Origin: Caballeronia zhejiangensis
Lineage (GTDB): Bacteria; Pseudomonadota; Gammaproteobacteria; Burkholderiales; Burkholderiaceae
Assembly: GCF_000698575.1 (NCBI RefSeq)
Contig: NZ_JFHD01000019.1
Span: 62,001-126,000, forward strand
Length of the DNA stretch: 64,000 nt
Reading direction: 5' to 3'
Shown: positions 26,963-36,097 of the stretch, piece by piece
How the letters are laid out: each line of letters opens with the position of its first letter
Position numbering within the stretch: the first letter of the stretch is position 1
Notes under the pieces: generated by a model
The model's input: the letters and a program-made list of their open reading frames with translations, nothing else
Told to the model about the DNA's origin: nothing
The model's database searches: none
Made by a program: the position numbers and the translations under genes

Positions 26963-27057
26963 GCGTGCGGCGCGTTCTTGTGCCGTCCGCTGCCCCGCTT
27001 CCGAATCACCGCGCGCTAAAAGACGAGCGCCGTCTCACCGAATTCACTGAGTCACCC

Positions 27058-29889
27058 ATGAGCGACAAGAAAGAAAAAGCCTCCTCGAAGTATCCCGTCA
27101 ACCTGCTCGACACGCCCTTCCCGATGCGCGGCGACCTGCCCAAGCGCGAACCCGCGTGGGTCAAGGAGTGGCAGGACAACAAGATCTACGAGAAGATCCG
27201 CGCGGCGTCGAAGGGCCGCAAGAAGTTCATCCTGCACGACGGCCCGCCGTATGCGAACGGCGACATCCACCTCGGTCACGCCGTCAACAAGATCCTGAAG
27301 GACATGATCGTCAAGGCGCGCAATCTCGCGGGCTTCGACGCGGTCTACGTGCCGGGCTGGGACTGTCACGGCATGCCGATCGAAATCCAGATCGAAAAGC
27401 AGTTCGGCAAGACGCTGCCCGCCATCGAAGTGATGCGGAAGGCGCGCGCGTATGCGGGCGAACAGATCGAAAAACAGAAGGTCGGCTTCCGGCGCCTGGG
27501 CGTGCTCGGCGACTGGGACAATCCGTACAAGACGATGAACTTCGCCAACGAAGCGGGCGAGATCCGCGCGCTCGGCAAGATCATGGAGAAGGGCTTCGTG
27601 TTCCGCGGCCTGAAGCCGGTAAACTGGTGCTTCGACTGCGGCTCGGCGCTGGCCGAAGCGGAAGTCGAATACAAGGACAAGACCGATCCGACCATCGACG
27701 TCATGTTCGCGTTCGCCGAACCGGAGAAGTCCGCGCAGGCGTTCGGCCTGCCCGCGCTGCCGAAGACGGAAGGCGGCATCGTCATCTGGACGACGACGCC
27801 CTGGACCATTCCCGCGAACCAGGCGCTGAACGTGCATCCGGAGATCGTCTACGCGCTCGTCGATACGCCGCGCGGTCTCCTGATCCTCGCGCAGGAGCGC
27901 GTCGAAGCGTGCCTGCAGAACTACGGCCTGACGGGCGAAGTCATCGCGACGACGACCGGCGAAAAGCTCGCGAACCTGCGCTTCCACCATCCGCTCGCGG
28001 CAGCGCATCCGGGCTACAAGCGCACGGCGCCGGTCTATCTCGGCGATTACGTGACGACGGAAAGCGGCACGGGCATCGTGCATTCGTCGCCGGCGTATGG
28101 CGTGGAAGACTTCGTGTCGTGCAAGGCGCACGGCATGCCGGACTCGGACATCATCAACCCGGTGATGGGCGATGGCCGCTATATCGAATCGTTGCCGCTG
28201 TTCGGCGGGCTCTCGATCTGGAAGGCGAATCCGCAGATCGTCGAAGCGCTCGAAGGCGCGGGATCGCTGCTCAAGAGCGAAAAGTACACGCACAGCTACA
28301 TGCACTGCTGGCGCCACAAGACGCCGATCATCTATCGCGCGACCTCGCAATGGTTCGCCGGCATGGACGTGAAGCCGAAGGACGGCGGCCGCACGCTGCG
28401 CGAGATCGCGCTGGAAGGCGTCGAGAACACGGCGTTTTATCCGTCATGGGGCAAGCAGCGTCTTTACAGCATGATCGCGAATCGCCCGGACTGGACGCTT
28501 TCGCGTCAGCGTCAGTGGGGCGTGCCGATGGCGTTCTTCGTGCACAAGGAAACCGGCGAGCTGCATCCGCGCACGCTGGAGTTGCTGGAAGAAGTGGCGA
28601 AGCGTGTGGAGGAAGGCGGCATCGAAACGTGGCAATCGCTCGATCCGCGCGAACTGATCGGCGACGAAGCCAACATGTACGAGAAGAACCGCGACACGCT
28701 CGACGTGTGGTTCGATTCCGGCACGACGCACTGGCACGTGCTGCGCGGCTCGCACAAGGATTCGCTGCAGTTTCCGGCCGATCTCTATCTCGAAGGCTCG
28801 GACCAGCATCGCGGCTGGTTCCATTCGTCGCTGCTCACCGCGTCGATGCTCGACGGCCGCGCGCCCTACGACGCGCTGCTCACGCACGGCTTCACCGTCG
28901 ATGGCGAAGGCCGCAAGATGTCGAAGTCGCTCGGCAACGGCATCGATCCGCACGAAGTGTCCAATCGCCTTGGCGCGGAAATCATCCGTTTGTGGATCGC
29001 ATCGACGGACTATTCGGGCGAGCTCGCGATCTCCGAGGAAATCCTGAAGCGCGTGACGGAGACGTATCGCCGTATCCGCAACACGCTGCGCTTCCTGCTC
29101 GCGAATCTGTCGGACTTCGATTTCGACAAGAACGCGCTGCCGGTTCAGGACTGGCTCGAAATCGATCGATACGCCATCGCGCTCACGCGCAATCTGCAGG
29201 ACGACGCCCTCGCGCACTACGAGAAGTACGAATTCCATCCGGTCGTCGCGAAGATCGCGACATTCTGCTCGGAAGACCTCGGCGGCTTCTATCTCGACGT
29301 GCTGAAGGATCGCCTCTACACCACGAAGCCCGATTCGCGCGAGCGCCGCAGCGCGCAAACCGCGCTGTTCCATATCGCGCACGGCTTGTTGCGTCTCGTC
29401 GCGCCGTATCTGTCGTTCACGGCCGAAGAAGCGTACAAGGTGCTCAAGCCCGGTCAGGAAACGATCTTCACGGAAGTCTTCGCGACGTATCCGGAGATCG
29501 CGAACGGCGGCGATCTGCTCGACAAGTGGACGCTCATCCGCAGCGCGCGCGGCGACGTCACCAAGGCGCTCGAAGAAGCGCGCACGGCCAATCAGATCGG
29601 TTCGTCGCTGCAGGCGGAAGTCGTGGTTCGTGCGAGCGGCGCGCGTTACGACGCACTCGCGAGTCTCGGCGATGCATTGCGCTTCGTGCTGATCACGTCG
29701 TCGGCGCAAGTGGAAAAGGTGGCGAGCGAAGCAGAAGAAGGCGTCGATGTCGCCGCGTCGAGCTACATGAAGTGCGAGCGCTGCTGGCACTATTGCGCCG
29801 ATGTCGGCTCGCACCCGGAACATCCGGGCCTCTGCGGCCGCTGCTTCTCCAATCTCTTCGGCGCAGGCGAAACGCGAGGCGCGGCATAA
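27058..29889 (+). CDS. ileS: Isoleucyl-tRNA synthetase
   Basis: A 943-residue class I synthetase from ATG 27058 (MSDKKEKASSKYPVNLLDTPF). The HIGH motif reads HLGH at residues 71-74 and KMSKS is at 620-624. The Ile-specific GWDCHGMPIE, the editing domain TTPWTIPANQALNVHPE and the C-terminal zinc site are all visible (Cys906, Cys909, Cys926, Cys929). This is the common bacterial type with a zinc-binding tail. No T-box leader is visible in the 95 bases upstream. lspA starts at the base after its stop codon. Confidence 0.98.
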   Translation: MSDKKEKASSKYPVNLLDTPFPMRGDLPKREPAWVKEWQDNKIYEKIRAASKGRKKFILHDGPPYANGDIHLGHAVNKILKDMIVKARNLAGFDAVYVPGWDCHGMPIEIQIEKQFGKTLPAIEVMRKARAYAGEQIEKQKVGFRRLGVLGDWDNPYKTMNFANEAGEIRALGKIMEKGFVFRGLKPVNWCFDCGSALAEAEVEYKDKTDPTIDVMFAFAEPEKSAQAFGLPALPKTEGGIVIWTTTPWTIPANQALNVHPEIVYALVDTPRGLLILAQERVEACLQNYGLTGEVIATTTGEKLANLRFHHPLAAAHPGYKRTAPVYLGDYVTTESGTGIVHSSPAYGVEDFVSCKAHGMPDSDIINPVMGDGRYIESLPLFGGLSIWKANPQIVEALEGAGSLLKSEKYTHSYMHCWRHKTPIIYRATSQWFAGMDVKPKDGGRTLREIALEGVENTAFYPSWGKQRLYSMIANRPDWTLSRQRQWGVPMAFFVHKETGELHPRTLELLEEVAKRVEEGGIETWQSLDPRELIGDEANMYEKNRDTLDVWFDSGTTHWHVLRGSHKDSLQFPADLYLEGSDQHRGWFHSSLLTASMLDGRAPYDALLTHGFTVDGEGRKMSKSLGNGIDPHEVSNRLGAEIIRLWIASTDYSGELAISEEILKRVTETYRRIRNTLRFLLANLSDFDFDKNALPVQDWLEIDRYAIALTRNLQDDALAHYEKYEFHPVVAKIATFCSEDLGGFYLDVLKDRLYTTKPDSRERRSAQTALFHIAHGLLRLVAPYLSFTAEEAYKVLKPGQETIFTEVFATYPEIANGGDLLDKWTLIRSARGDVTKALEEARTANQIGSSLQAEVVVRASGARYDALASLGDALRFVLITSSAQVEKVASEAEEGVDVAASSYMKCERCWHYCADVGSHPEHPGLCGRCFSNLFGAGETRGAA

Positions 29890-30408
29890 ATGGCTCGAAC
29901 GATGGCAAAGCAAACTTCCGTTAGAACCGCGAGCAGCGGTTCGCTCGCGCCGTGGCTCGGCGTCGCGCTGATCGTCATTCTGTTCGACCAGTTGACGAAG
30001 ATCGCCGTGCAGCGCGTGTTCGCCTATGGCGATCCGCATGCGCTCACGCCCTTTTTCAATCTGCTGCTCGTCTACAACCGCGGCGCGGCGTTCAGCTTCC
30101 TCGCGATGGCGGGCGGCTGGCAGCGCTGGGCGTTCACGGCGTTGGGCGTCGTCGCGGCGATCGTGATTTGCTATCTGCTCAAGCGCCATTCGGGGCAGCG
30201 CATGTTCTGCACGGCGTTGTCGCTCATCATGGGCGGTGCGATCGGCAATGTCATCGACCGGATTGCGTACGGGCACGTCATCGACTTTCTGGATTTTCAT
30301 GTGAACGCGTGGCACTGGCCGGCGTTCAACCTCGCCGATAGCGCGATCACCGTCGGCGCGGTCCTGCTGATTTTCGACGAACTGCGGCGCGTGCGCGGTT
30401 CACGTTGA
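29890..30408 (+). CDS. lspA: Lipoprotein signal peptidase
   Basis: The 172-residue membrane protein has four hydrophobic helices. The catalytic Asp motifs are seen in IMGGAIGNVIDRIAYGHVIDFLDFH and FNLADSAITVGAVLL. Its ATG immediately follows the ileS stop codon, indicating translational coupling; the ileS-lspA pair is widespread. It removes signal peptides from prolipoproteins in the inner membrane; several lipoprotein candidates occur in this window. Confidence 0.96.
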   Translation: MARTMAKQTSVRTASSGSLAPWLGVALIVILFDQLTKIAVQRVFAYGDPHALTPFFNLLLVYNRGAAFSFLAMAGGWQRWAFTALGVVAAIVICYLLKRHSGQRMFCTALSLIMGGAIGNVIDRIAYGHVIDFLDFHVNAWHWPAFNLADSAITVGAVLLIFDELRRVRGSR

Positions 30409-30419
30409 TATTCACGACG

Positions 30420-30446
30420 CGGCTCCTCTCACGGAGCCGTGTTCTT
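30420..30446 (+). terminator. Weak hairpin between lspA and coaBC
   Basis: CGGCTCC (30420-30426) pairs with GGAGCCG (30433-30439), six-base loop, followed by TGTTCTTTT. It could give partial termination before coaBC. Confidence 0.4.
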
Positions 30447-30462
30447 TTGCGATGGAGGCAAG

Positions 30463-31671
30463 TTGGAACTCGCGGGCAAACATCTCGTTTTAGGACTGAC
30501 CGGCGGCATCGCCTGCTACAAGATCGCCGAACTGACGCGCCTGCTCGTCAAGGCCGGCGCAACCGTGCAGATCGTGATGACCGAAGCGGCCACGCAGTTC
30601 ATCACGCCCGTCACGATGCAGGCGCTGTCGGGCCGTCCCGTGTACACGTCGCAGTGGGATGCGCGCATGCCGAACAACATGCCGCACATCGATCTTTCGC
30701 GCGAAGCGGATGCGATCGTCATCGCGCCCGCCTCGACCGACTTCATGGCGAAGCTCGCGCATGGCATGTGCGACGACCTGCTTTCGACGCTGTGCATCGC
30801 GCGCGATTGCCCGCTGCTCGTCGTGCCCGCGATGAACCGCCAGATGTGGCAAAGCCCGCCGACGCAGCGCAATGTCAGCCAGCTTCGCGCCGATGGCGTC
30901 GAAGTGCTCGGTCCGGATTCGGGCTCGCAGGCGTGCGGCGAAGTCGGCGACGGCCGCATGATCGAGCCGGAAGCCGCGTTCGAAGCGATCTGCGCGTTCT
31001 TTCAGCCGAAGATTCTGCGCGGCCAGCGCGTGCTGATTACCGCCGGTCCGACCTTCGAGCCGCTCGATCCGGTCCGCGGCATCACCAATCGTTCGTCGGG
31101 CAAGATGGGCTTCGCGCTCGCACGCGCGGCGGCGCAGGCGGGCGCGGACGTGCATCTCGTCGCCGGTCCGGTTTCCCTGCCGACGCCGTGGGGCGTGTAT
31201 CGCGAAGACGTGCAGACCGCGCAGGAAATGCACGATGCGGTGATGGCCGCGACCCCTGACACCGACATCTTCATCGCGGTCGCCGCGGTGGCGGACTGGC
31301 GCGTCGATCACGTCAGCGAGCAGAAGATCAAAAAGACCGCCGACGCGTTGCCGACGTTCAACTTCATCGAGAATCCGGACATTCTCGCGTCGGTGGCGAA
31401 GCTGCCGAATCCGCCTTTTTGCGTCGGCTTTGCGGCGGAAAGCGGCAATCTCGAGGTTCATGGCGATGAGAAACGCAAGCGCAAGAACGTGCCGCTGCTG
31501 ATCGGCAATATCGGACAGCTCACGTTCGGACGCGACGACAACGAAGTCGTGCTGTTCGAAGAAAGCGGCACGACACCGCTGCCGCGCGCCGGCAAGCAGG
31601 AACTCGCGCGCACGCTGATCGCGGAGATCGCAAAACGCGCGCCGAAGACCGGCGGCACGCTGTTGTCGTGA
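30463..31671 (+). CDS. coaBC: Bifunctional phosphopantothenoylcysteine decarboxylase / phosphopantothenate-cysteine ligase
   Basis: A 402-residue protein, probably starting with TTG at 30463 (MELAGKHLVLGLTGGIACYK), which has a GGAGG site 4 bases upstream. An earlier GTG at 30439 is possible. The CoaC half (1-190) has the flavin-binding GGIACYKIAEL, the active-site His in PHIDLSREADAIVIAPAS, and PAMNRQMWQSPPTQRN. The CoaB half has ITAGPTFEPLDPVRGITNRSSGKMG, AAVADWRVDHVSEQKIKK and GFAAESGN. It makes phosphopantetheine for coenzyme A. Confidence 0.95.
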   Translation: MELAGKHLVLGLTGGIACYKIAELTRLLVKAGATVQIVMTEAATQFITPVTMQALSGRPVYTSQWDARMPNNMPHIDLSREADAIVIAPASTDFMAKLAHGMCDDLLSTLCIARDCPLLVVPAMNRQMWQSPPTQRNVSQLRADGVEVLGPDSGSQACGEVGDGRMIEPEAAFEAICAFFQPKILRGQRVLITAGPTFEPLDPVRGITNRSSGKMGFALARAAAQAGADVHLVAGPVSLPTPWGVYREDVQTAQEMHDAVMAATPDTDIFIAVAAVADWRVDHVSEQKIKKTADALPTFNFIENPDILASVAKLPNPPFCVGFAAESGNLEVHGDEKRKRKNVPLLIGNIGQLTFGRDDNEVVLFEESGTTPLPRAGKQELARTLIAEIAKRAPKTGGTLLS

Positions 31672-31759
31672 CCGAACTCGACGCCGCGCGCACGCGCTCC
31701 TATCGACTTCCCGCCGATGCTTTCGAGCTCGGCCATTCCATTCAATAACGCCTCGATCC

Positions 31760-32206
31760 ATGAAACTCGACGTCAAGATTCTCGATGCGCGCATGCGCGA
31801 CTTCATGCCCGCCTACGCCACGCCCGGCAGCGCGGGCCTCGATCTGCGCGCGTGCCTCGATGCGCCGCTCGTCATCGAGCCGCATCAGACCGTGCTCGTG
31901 CCGACCGGCCTCGCCATACATCTCGCCGATCCCGGCTATGCCGCGATGATCCTTCCGCGCTCGGGTCTGGGTCACAAGCATGGCATCGTTCTCGGCAATC
32001 TCGTTGGGCTGATCGATTCGGATTATCAAGGCCAACTGATGGTTTCGACGTGGAATCGCGGCGACACCGCGTTCACGCTGAACCCGATGGAGCGTCTCGC
32101 ACAGATGGTGATCGTGCCGGTCGTGCAGGCGCAGTTCAATATCGTCGATGATTTCGAAGCGAGCGAGCGCGGGCTTGGTGGATTTGGAAGTACCGGGAAA
32201 CACTGA
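31760..32206 (+). CDS. dut: dUTP diphosphatase
   Basis: The 148-residue trimeric dUTPase carries all five motifs: GSAGLDLRA, PRSGLGHK, GLIDSDYQGQL, ERLAQMVIVP and the C-terminal RGLGGFGSTGKH. It removes dUTP to keep uracil out of DNA and supplies dUMP. The coaBC-dut order is conserved in proteobacteria. A strong terminator follows, closing the ribF-dut run. Confidence 0.97.
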   Translation: MKLDVKILDARMRDFMPAYATPGSAGLDLRACLDAPLVIEPHQTVLVPTGLAIHLADPGYAAMILPRSGLGHKHGIVLGNLVGLIDSDYQGQLMVSTWNRGDTAFTLNPMERLAQMVIVPVVQAQFNIVDDFEASERGLGGFGSTGKH

Positions 32207-32270
32207 AAGCGAATGCACTCGCGCTGGGACGAGACATAGATCGTCCCACTGATCAGTTCCATTACCGATG

Positions 32271-32307
32271 AAACGCGGATTATCTTTTAGATAATCCGCG
32301 TTTTTGT
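32271..32307 (+). terminator. Terminator after dut
   Basis: AAACGCGGATTATCT (32271-32285) pairs with its exact complement (32289-32303), followed by more T residues. A 15-bp stem, suitable for termination in this direction and, given the A-rich 5' arm, partly in the other. Confidence 0.88.
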
Positions 32308-32370
32308 TTAACGATCCAAAATATCGAGCTTTCAAATAGGAAAATTCTCGCAATCAAATCGCTTGCGCGT

Positions 32371-32408
32371 ATTACAAACCTTCACAGTTATTTTGACATT
32401 ACAAACCT
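32371..32408. repeat. Two 11-bp direct repeats, 27 bases apart
   Basis: ATTACAAACCT occurs at 32371-32381 and again at 32398-32408; the second copy overlaps a TTGACA (32393-32398). The spacing is a little over two and a half helical turns. Possible regulator-binding sites upstream of the orphan gene. Confidence 0.5.
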
Positions 32409-32624
32409 ATAACTCCCTACAACAAAAGAACGCGCGGACTATCTCCATCAACATAACTGCAGCTATCTCGGCGCGTTGTTCGAGACAGCATCGAGTTCAT
32501 CGCTTGGCGATGAGCCCAATGTTTTCACGCACGTTTTCGCTGCGAAATTCCGATTCAAATGTTTGTTGTCGACGCTGACTTAATAAACCCGTGGAGGTAG
32601 CCATGTAGACCGCTTCAATACTCG

Positions 32625-32636
32625 ATCCAATTGGAT
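32625..32636. promoter_or_regulatory. 12-bp palindrome ATCCAATTGGAT
   Basis: A perfect palindrome 52 bases upstream of the orphan gene start at 32689. Candidate operator; no known family matched. Confidence 0.35.
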
Positions 32637-32688
32637 TAATCCGCGCCGCTTTATTTAGGATTCACAGTCATATCTCTAGGAGTGCATC

Positions 32689-33306
32689 ATGGCCCAAGAA
32701 TGTATGTTTTCAGACAACTACCAGCTCGCACTGGAATTTCCCAACGTCTCGCTGTCCGGCCTTGCACCGCCTGCCAGCGGATTCAAATTCTATGACCACT
32801 GGTTTTACTCCAATGACGCTGGCGTCCAATCAGTCTGCAACCCCGGCCGTGATGGGCAGGCGCTTCTGGGCGAAACAACTTCTACCGTAGTAAGTAAGCT
32901 CGATGTGGCTCAAGTGAGTTTCTACTCCAACACCTACACCGCGCAAATGTTTCCGACGTCGTATAACGGCCTGTTCTACCTTGTCGCCATTCAAGTAGAT
33001 GCAGACATACACGGCAATGACTGCGAGGAAATCATCCTTGGCCCGCTTCCGCCCCCGCCTCTGGAAACCGTACTGGCGAGCCCCGACGATCACCACGATT
33101 CGTCGTGCATGCAAGGAATCGGCTGGAGATTTTTCACCATATTCGGAGTGTCGCCGGACTTCGTAAAACCCTCATCGGCAGTCTCGTTTCACAGCACTAA
33201 CGGGGAACACGGCAAGTTTCGGCTCTCAGGTACAACTGGAGATAAAGACTTGCGCATCGTAACCATCAGCTCGATCAACATCATGGTCGGAACGCTCAAC
33301 CCGTGA
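32689..33306 (+). CDS. Orphan protein of unknown function, low GC, 205 aa
   Basis: The ATG at 32689 has CTAGGAG 7 bases upstream. The 205-residue product has no signal peptide or membrane helix. It is rich in Ser, Phe, Tyr and Asp, with seven or so hydrophobic/aromatic strands (FKFYDHWFYS, GLFYLVAIQVDADI, GWRFFTIFGV, LRIVTISSINIMVG), six cysteines and a proline run PLPPPPLE. This suggests a beta-sandwich or lectin-like fold, but I recognise no family. Base composition and codon use are visibly less GC-biased than the neighbours, and a terminator isolates it from dut. This fits horizontal acquisition. Target, location and role are unknown. Confidence 0.75.
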   Translation: MAQECMFSDNYQLALEFPNVSLSGLAPPASGFKFYDHWFYSNDAGVQSVCNPGRDGQALLGETTSTVVSKLDVAQVSFYSNTYTAQMFPTSYNGLFYLVAIQVDADIHGNDCEEIILGPLPPPPLETVLASPDDHHDSSCMQGIGWRFFTIFGVSPDFVKPSSAVSFHSTNGEHGKFRLSGTTGDKDLRIVTISSINIMVGTLNP

Positions 33307-33427
33307 GGACGCAAACAGAAGACGCGCTTGCTCGTTTCCGCGCATCATCTGGACTTCGAGACTGATGGGATGGGACACGGATACATTAAACATGCTTGAG
33401 CAAGGAACGGCTTGTTGTGAAACGCGC

Positions 33428-33462
33428 AAAAAAAAAGCGTGGGCTCTTTCGAGTCCACGCTT
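33428..33462 (-). terminator. Terminator of clpS-clpA
   Basis: On the minus strand AAGCGTGGACTC (33462-33451), loop GAAA, GAGCCCACGCTT (33446-33435, one G-T pair), then a run of T. Confidence 0.9.
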
Positions 33463-33482
33463 ATCGTCCCGCCTTAAACGCG

Positions 33483-35786
33483 TTAATCCACTTCGATCGC
33501 TTCCGGATTCGGATTGCGCGGCGGCGCCGAGTTTTCGTCGAACGTCAGCTGCACCTTGTCGTCCGCATCGACATCGACCGTCACGCGGCCGCCGTTGACC
33601 AGCTTGCCGAACAGGAGCTCGTCGGCCAAGGCGCGACGGATCGTGTCCTGAATCAGACGCTGCATCGGACGCGCGCCCATCAGCGGATCGAAACCGTGCT
33701 TCGCCAGGTGCTTGCGCAGCGAATCGGTGAAGACCGCATCGACCTTCTTCTCGTGCAACTGATCTTCCAGTTGCATGAGGAACTTGTCGACCACGCGCAG
33801 GATGATTTCCTCGTCCAGCGAACGGAAGCTGATGATCTGGTCCAGACGGTTGCGGAACTCCGGCGTGAACATGCGCTTGATGTCGGCCATTTCGTCGCCC
33901 GACTCGCGTCGCGACGTGAAGCCGATCACCGCCTTGCCCATTGCCTCGGCGCCCGCGTTCGTCGTCATGATGATGATGACGTTGCGGAAATCCGCCTTGC
34001 GTCCGTTGTTGTCCGTCAGCGTGCCGTGGTCCATGACCTGCAAGAGCACGTTGTAGATGTCCGGATGCGCCTTCTCGATTTCGTCGAGGAGCAGCACGCA
34101 ATGCGGCTTCTTCGTGACGGCTTCGGTCAGCAAACCGCCCTGGTCGAAACCGACATATCCCGGCGGCGCGCCGATCAGACGGCTGACCGCATGGCGTTCC
34201 ATGTACTCCGACATGTCGAAGCGCAGCAGTTCGATGCCCAGCGTGAACGCCAACTGCTTCGCGACCTCCGTCTTGCCGACGCCCGTCGGGCCGGAGAACA
34301 GGAACGCGCCGATCGGCTTGTCCAGCTTGCCGAGACCCGCGCGCGCCATCTTGATCGACGCCGACAGCGCGTCGATCGCCGGATCCTGACCGAACACGAC
34401 GGCTTTCAGGTCGCGATCGAGCGTCTGGAGCTTGCTGCGGTCATCCTGTGACACGCTCTGCGCCGGCACGCGCGCGATCTTCGAGATGATCTCTTCGATC
34501 TCGCTCTTGCCGATGGTCTTCTTCTGCTTCGACTTCGGCAGGATGCGTTGCGCCGCGCCCGCTTCATCGATCACGTCGATGGCCTTGTCCGGCAGATGAC
34601 GGTCCGTGATGAATCGTGCCGACAGTTCCGCCGCCGCCGACAGCGCACCCGACGAATACTTCACGCCGTGATGCTCTTCGAAGCGCGTCTTGAGGCCGCG
34701 CAGAATCGCCACCGTCTGTTCGACGGACGGCTCGGTGACATCGACCTTCTGGAAACGCCGCGACAACGCCGCGTCCTTCTCGAAGATGCCGCGATATTCC
34801 GTGAACGTGGTCGCGCCGATGCACTTCAACTGACCCGACGACAACGCCGGCTTCAGCAGGTTCGATGCGTCGAGCGTGCCGCCCGATGCCGCGCCCGCGC
34901 CGATCAGCGTATGAATTTCGTCGATGAACAGAATCGCGTGCGGACGCTCTTTCAGTTCCTTCAACACCGTCTTCAGACGTTGCTCGAAATCGCCGCGATA
35001 CTTCGTGCCGGCGAGCAGCGCGCCCATGTCGAGCGAGTAGACCTGTGCATCGGCGAGGATGTCCGGCACTTCGCCGCGCGTGATGCGCCATGCGAGGCCC
35101 TCGGCAATCGCCGTCTTGCCGACGCCGGCTTCGCCGACGAGCAGCGGATTATTCTTGCGACGGCGGCACAGCACCTGCACCACACGCTCGACTTCGAGTT
35201 CACGGCCGATCAGCGGATCGATCTTGCCGTCCTTCGCGAGCTGGTTGAGGTTCTGCGTGAACTGCGCGAGCGGCGTTTCCTTCTGCGCAGCGGCGTCTTC
35301 CGATTCCGGATTCGCTTCGCTGCTCGCCTTGGCGGCGTCGCCGCTATTCGTCTTTGCAATGCCGTGCGAAATGAAATTCACGACATCGAGACGCGTGACG
35401 CCCTGCTGCTGCAGGTAGTACACCGCGTGCGAGTCCTTCTCGCCGAAGATCGCGACCAGCACGTTCGCGCCGGTCACTTCCTTCTTGCCATTCGAAGTCG
35501 ATTGCACGTGCATGATCGCGCGCTGGATCACGCGCTGGAAACCAAGCGTCGGCTGAGTATCGACGTCGTCCGTGCCGGGCACGGTCGGCGTGTTGTCATG
35601 AATGAAATTGCGCAGGTTCTGACGCAAATCTTCAATGTTGGCTGCGCAGGCGCGCAACACTTCAGCCGCGGTCGGATTGTCCAACAGGGCGAGCAACAGG
35701 TGCTCGACCGTTATGAACTCATGCCGCGCCTGACGTGCTTCCATAAACGCCATGTGCAGACTGACTTCCAGTTCCTGGGCAATCAT
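33483..35786 (-). CDS. clpA: ATP-dependent Clp protease ATP-binding subunit ClpA
   Basis: A 767-residue Hsp100 ATPase from ATG 35786 (MIAQELEVSLHMAFMEAR). The N-domain has two Clp-N repeats (residues 1-140) and is followed by an acidic/Ala linker. Two AAA modules are present: Walker A GEAGVGKT near residue 218 with ILFIDEIHTL, and GPTGVGKT near 498 with VLLLDEIEKAHPDIYN. ClpA unfolds proteins for ClpP. Its start overlaps the clpS stop by ATGA, so adaptor and unfoldase are coupled. It ends with a terminator. Confidence 0.97.
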   Translation of the reverse strand: MIAQELEVSLHMAFMEARQARHEFITVEHLLLALLDNPTAAEVLRACAANIEDLRQNLRNFIHDNTPTVPGTDDVDTQPTLGFQRVIQRAIMHVQSTSNGKKEVTGANVLVAIFGEKDSHAVYYLQQQGVTRLDVVNFISHGIAKTNSGDAAKASSEANPESEDAAAQKETPLAQFTQNLNQLAKDGKIDPLIGRELEVERVVQVLCRRRKNNPLLVGEAGVGKTAIAEGLAWRITRGEVPDILADAQVYSLDMGALLAGTKYRGDFEQRLKTVLKELKERPHAILFIDEIHTLIGAGAASGGTLDASNLLKPALSSGQLKCIGATTFTEYRGIFEKDAALSRRFQKVDVTEPSVEQTVAILRGLKTRFEEHHGVKYSSGALSAAAELSARFITDRHLPDKAIDVIDEAGAAQRILPKSKQKKTIGKSEIEEIISKIARVPAQSVSQDDRSKLQTLDRDLKAVVFGQDPAIDALSASIKMARAGLGKLDKPIGAFLFSGPTGVGKTEVAKQLAFTLGIELLRFDMSEYMERHAVSRLIGAPPGYVGFDQGGLLTEAVTKKPHCVLLLDEIEKAHPDIYNVLLQVMDHGTLTDNNGRKADFRNVIIIMTTNAGAEAMGKAVIGFTSRRESGDEMADIKRMFTPEFRNRLDQIISFRSLDEEIILRVVDKFLMQLEDQLHEKKVDAVFTDSLRKHLAKHGFDPLMGARPMQRLIQDTIRRALADELLFGKLVNGGRVTVDVDADDKVQLTFDENSAPPRNPNPEAIEVD

Positions 35787-36097
35787 GCTTCCTCCATCAC
35801 GCACTGCAGCGGATGCCCCGCTTGCCGTGCATGGCTAACGACTTGCTCAACTTTGGTCGACGCAATGTCTCGCGTGTAGACCCCACAAACTCCCCTGCCT
35901 TCGCGATGAACCTTGAGCATGATCTGCGTCGCGGTCTCACGATCCTTATTGAAGTATTCCTGCACGATCATCACGACGAATTCCATCGGCGTGAAGTCGT
36001 CATTCAGCAGCACCACCTTGTACATGGCCGGCTTCTTGAGCTTCTGCTCCTGCCGCTCCAGTACCGTGCCATCCTGCTTGTTGGGATTGATCGCCAT
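35783..36097 (-). CDS. clpS: ClpA adaptor ClpS
   Basis: The 104-residue protein has the N-end-rule pocket sequences YKVVLLNDDFTPMEFVVMIVQEYF and IMLKVHREGRGVCGVYTRDIA, then EQVVSHARQAGHPLQCVMEEA. It delivers substrates with destabilising N-terminal residues to ClpAP. It lies upstream of clpA with overlapping codons. The N-terminal 25 residues are a flexible Lys/Gln-rich arm as in other ClpS proteins. Confidence 0.97.
   Translation of the reverse strand: MAINPNKQDGTVLERQEQKLKKPAMYKVVLLNDDFTPMEFVVMIVQEYFNKDRETATQIMLKVHREGRGVCGVYTRDIASTKVEQVVSHARQAGHPLQCVMEEA

Larger units (their letters stand above)
32207..32688. other. AT-richer spacer with repeats before the orphan gene
   Basis: A 482-base region of clearly lower GC than its surroundings. 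It holds, in order: a short hairpin GGGACGA/TCGTCCC (32226-32247), the dut terminator (32271-32307), two copies of ATTACAAACCT (32371-32381 and 32398-32408) with TTGACA overlapping the second, a GGAGG site followed by ATG-TAG (32592-32608), and a 12-bp palindrome (32625-32636). A 71-codon frame at 32363 lacks a ribosome-binding site and is not protein-like. Confidence 0.55.

Noticed and set aside
26963..27057. Possible T-box or FMN riboswitch near ribF and ileS
   Set aside because: The spacers are too short and show no conserved T-box or RFN elements.
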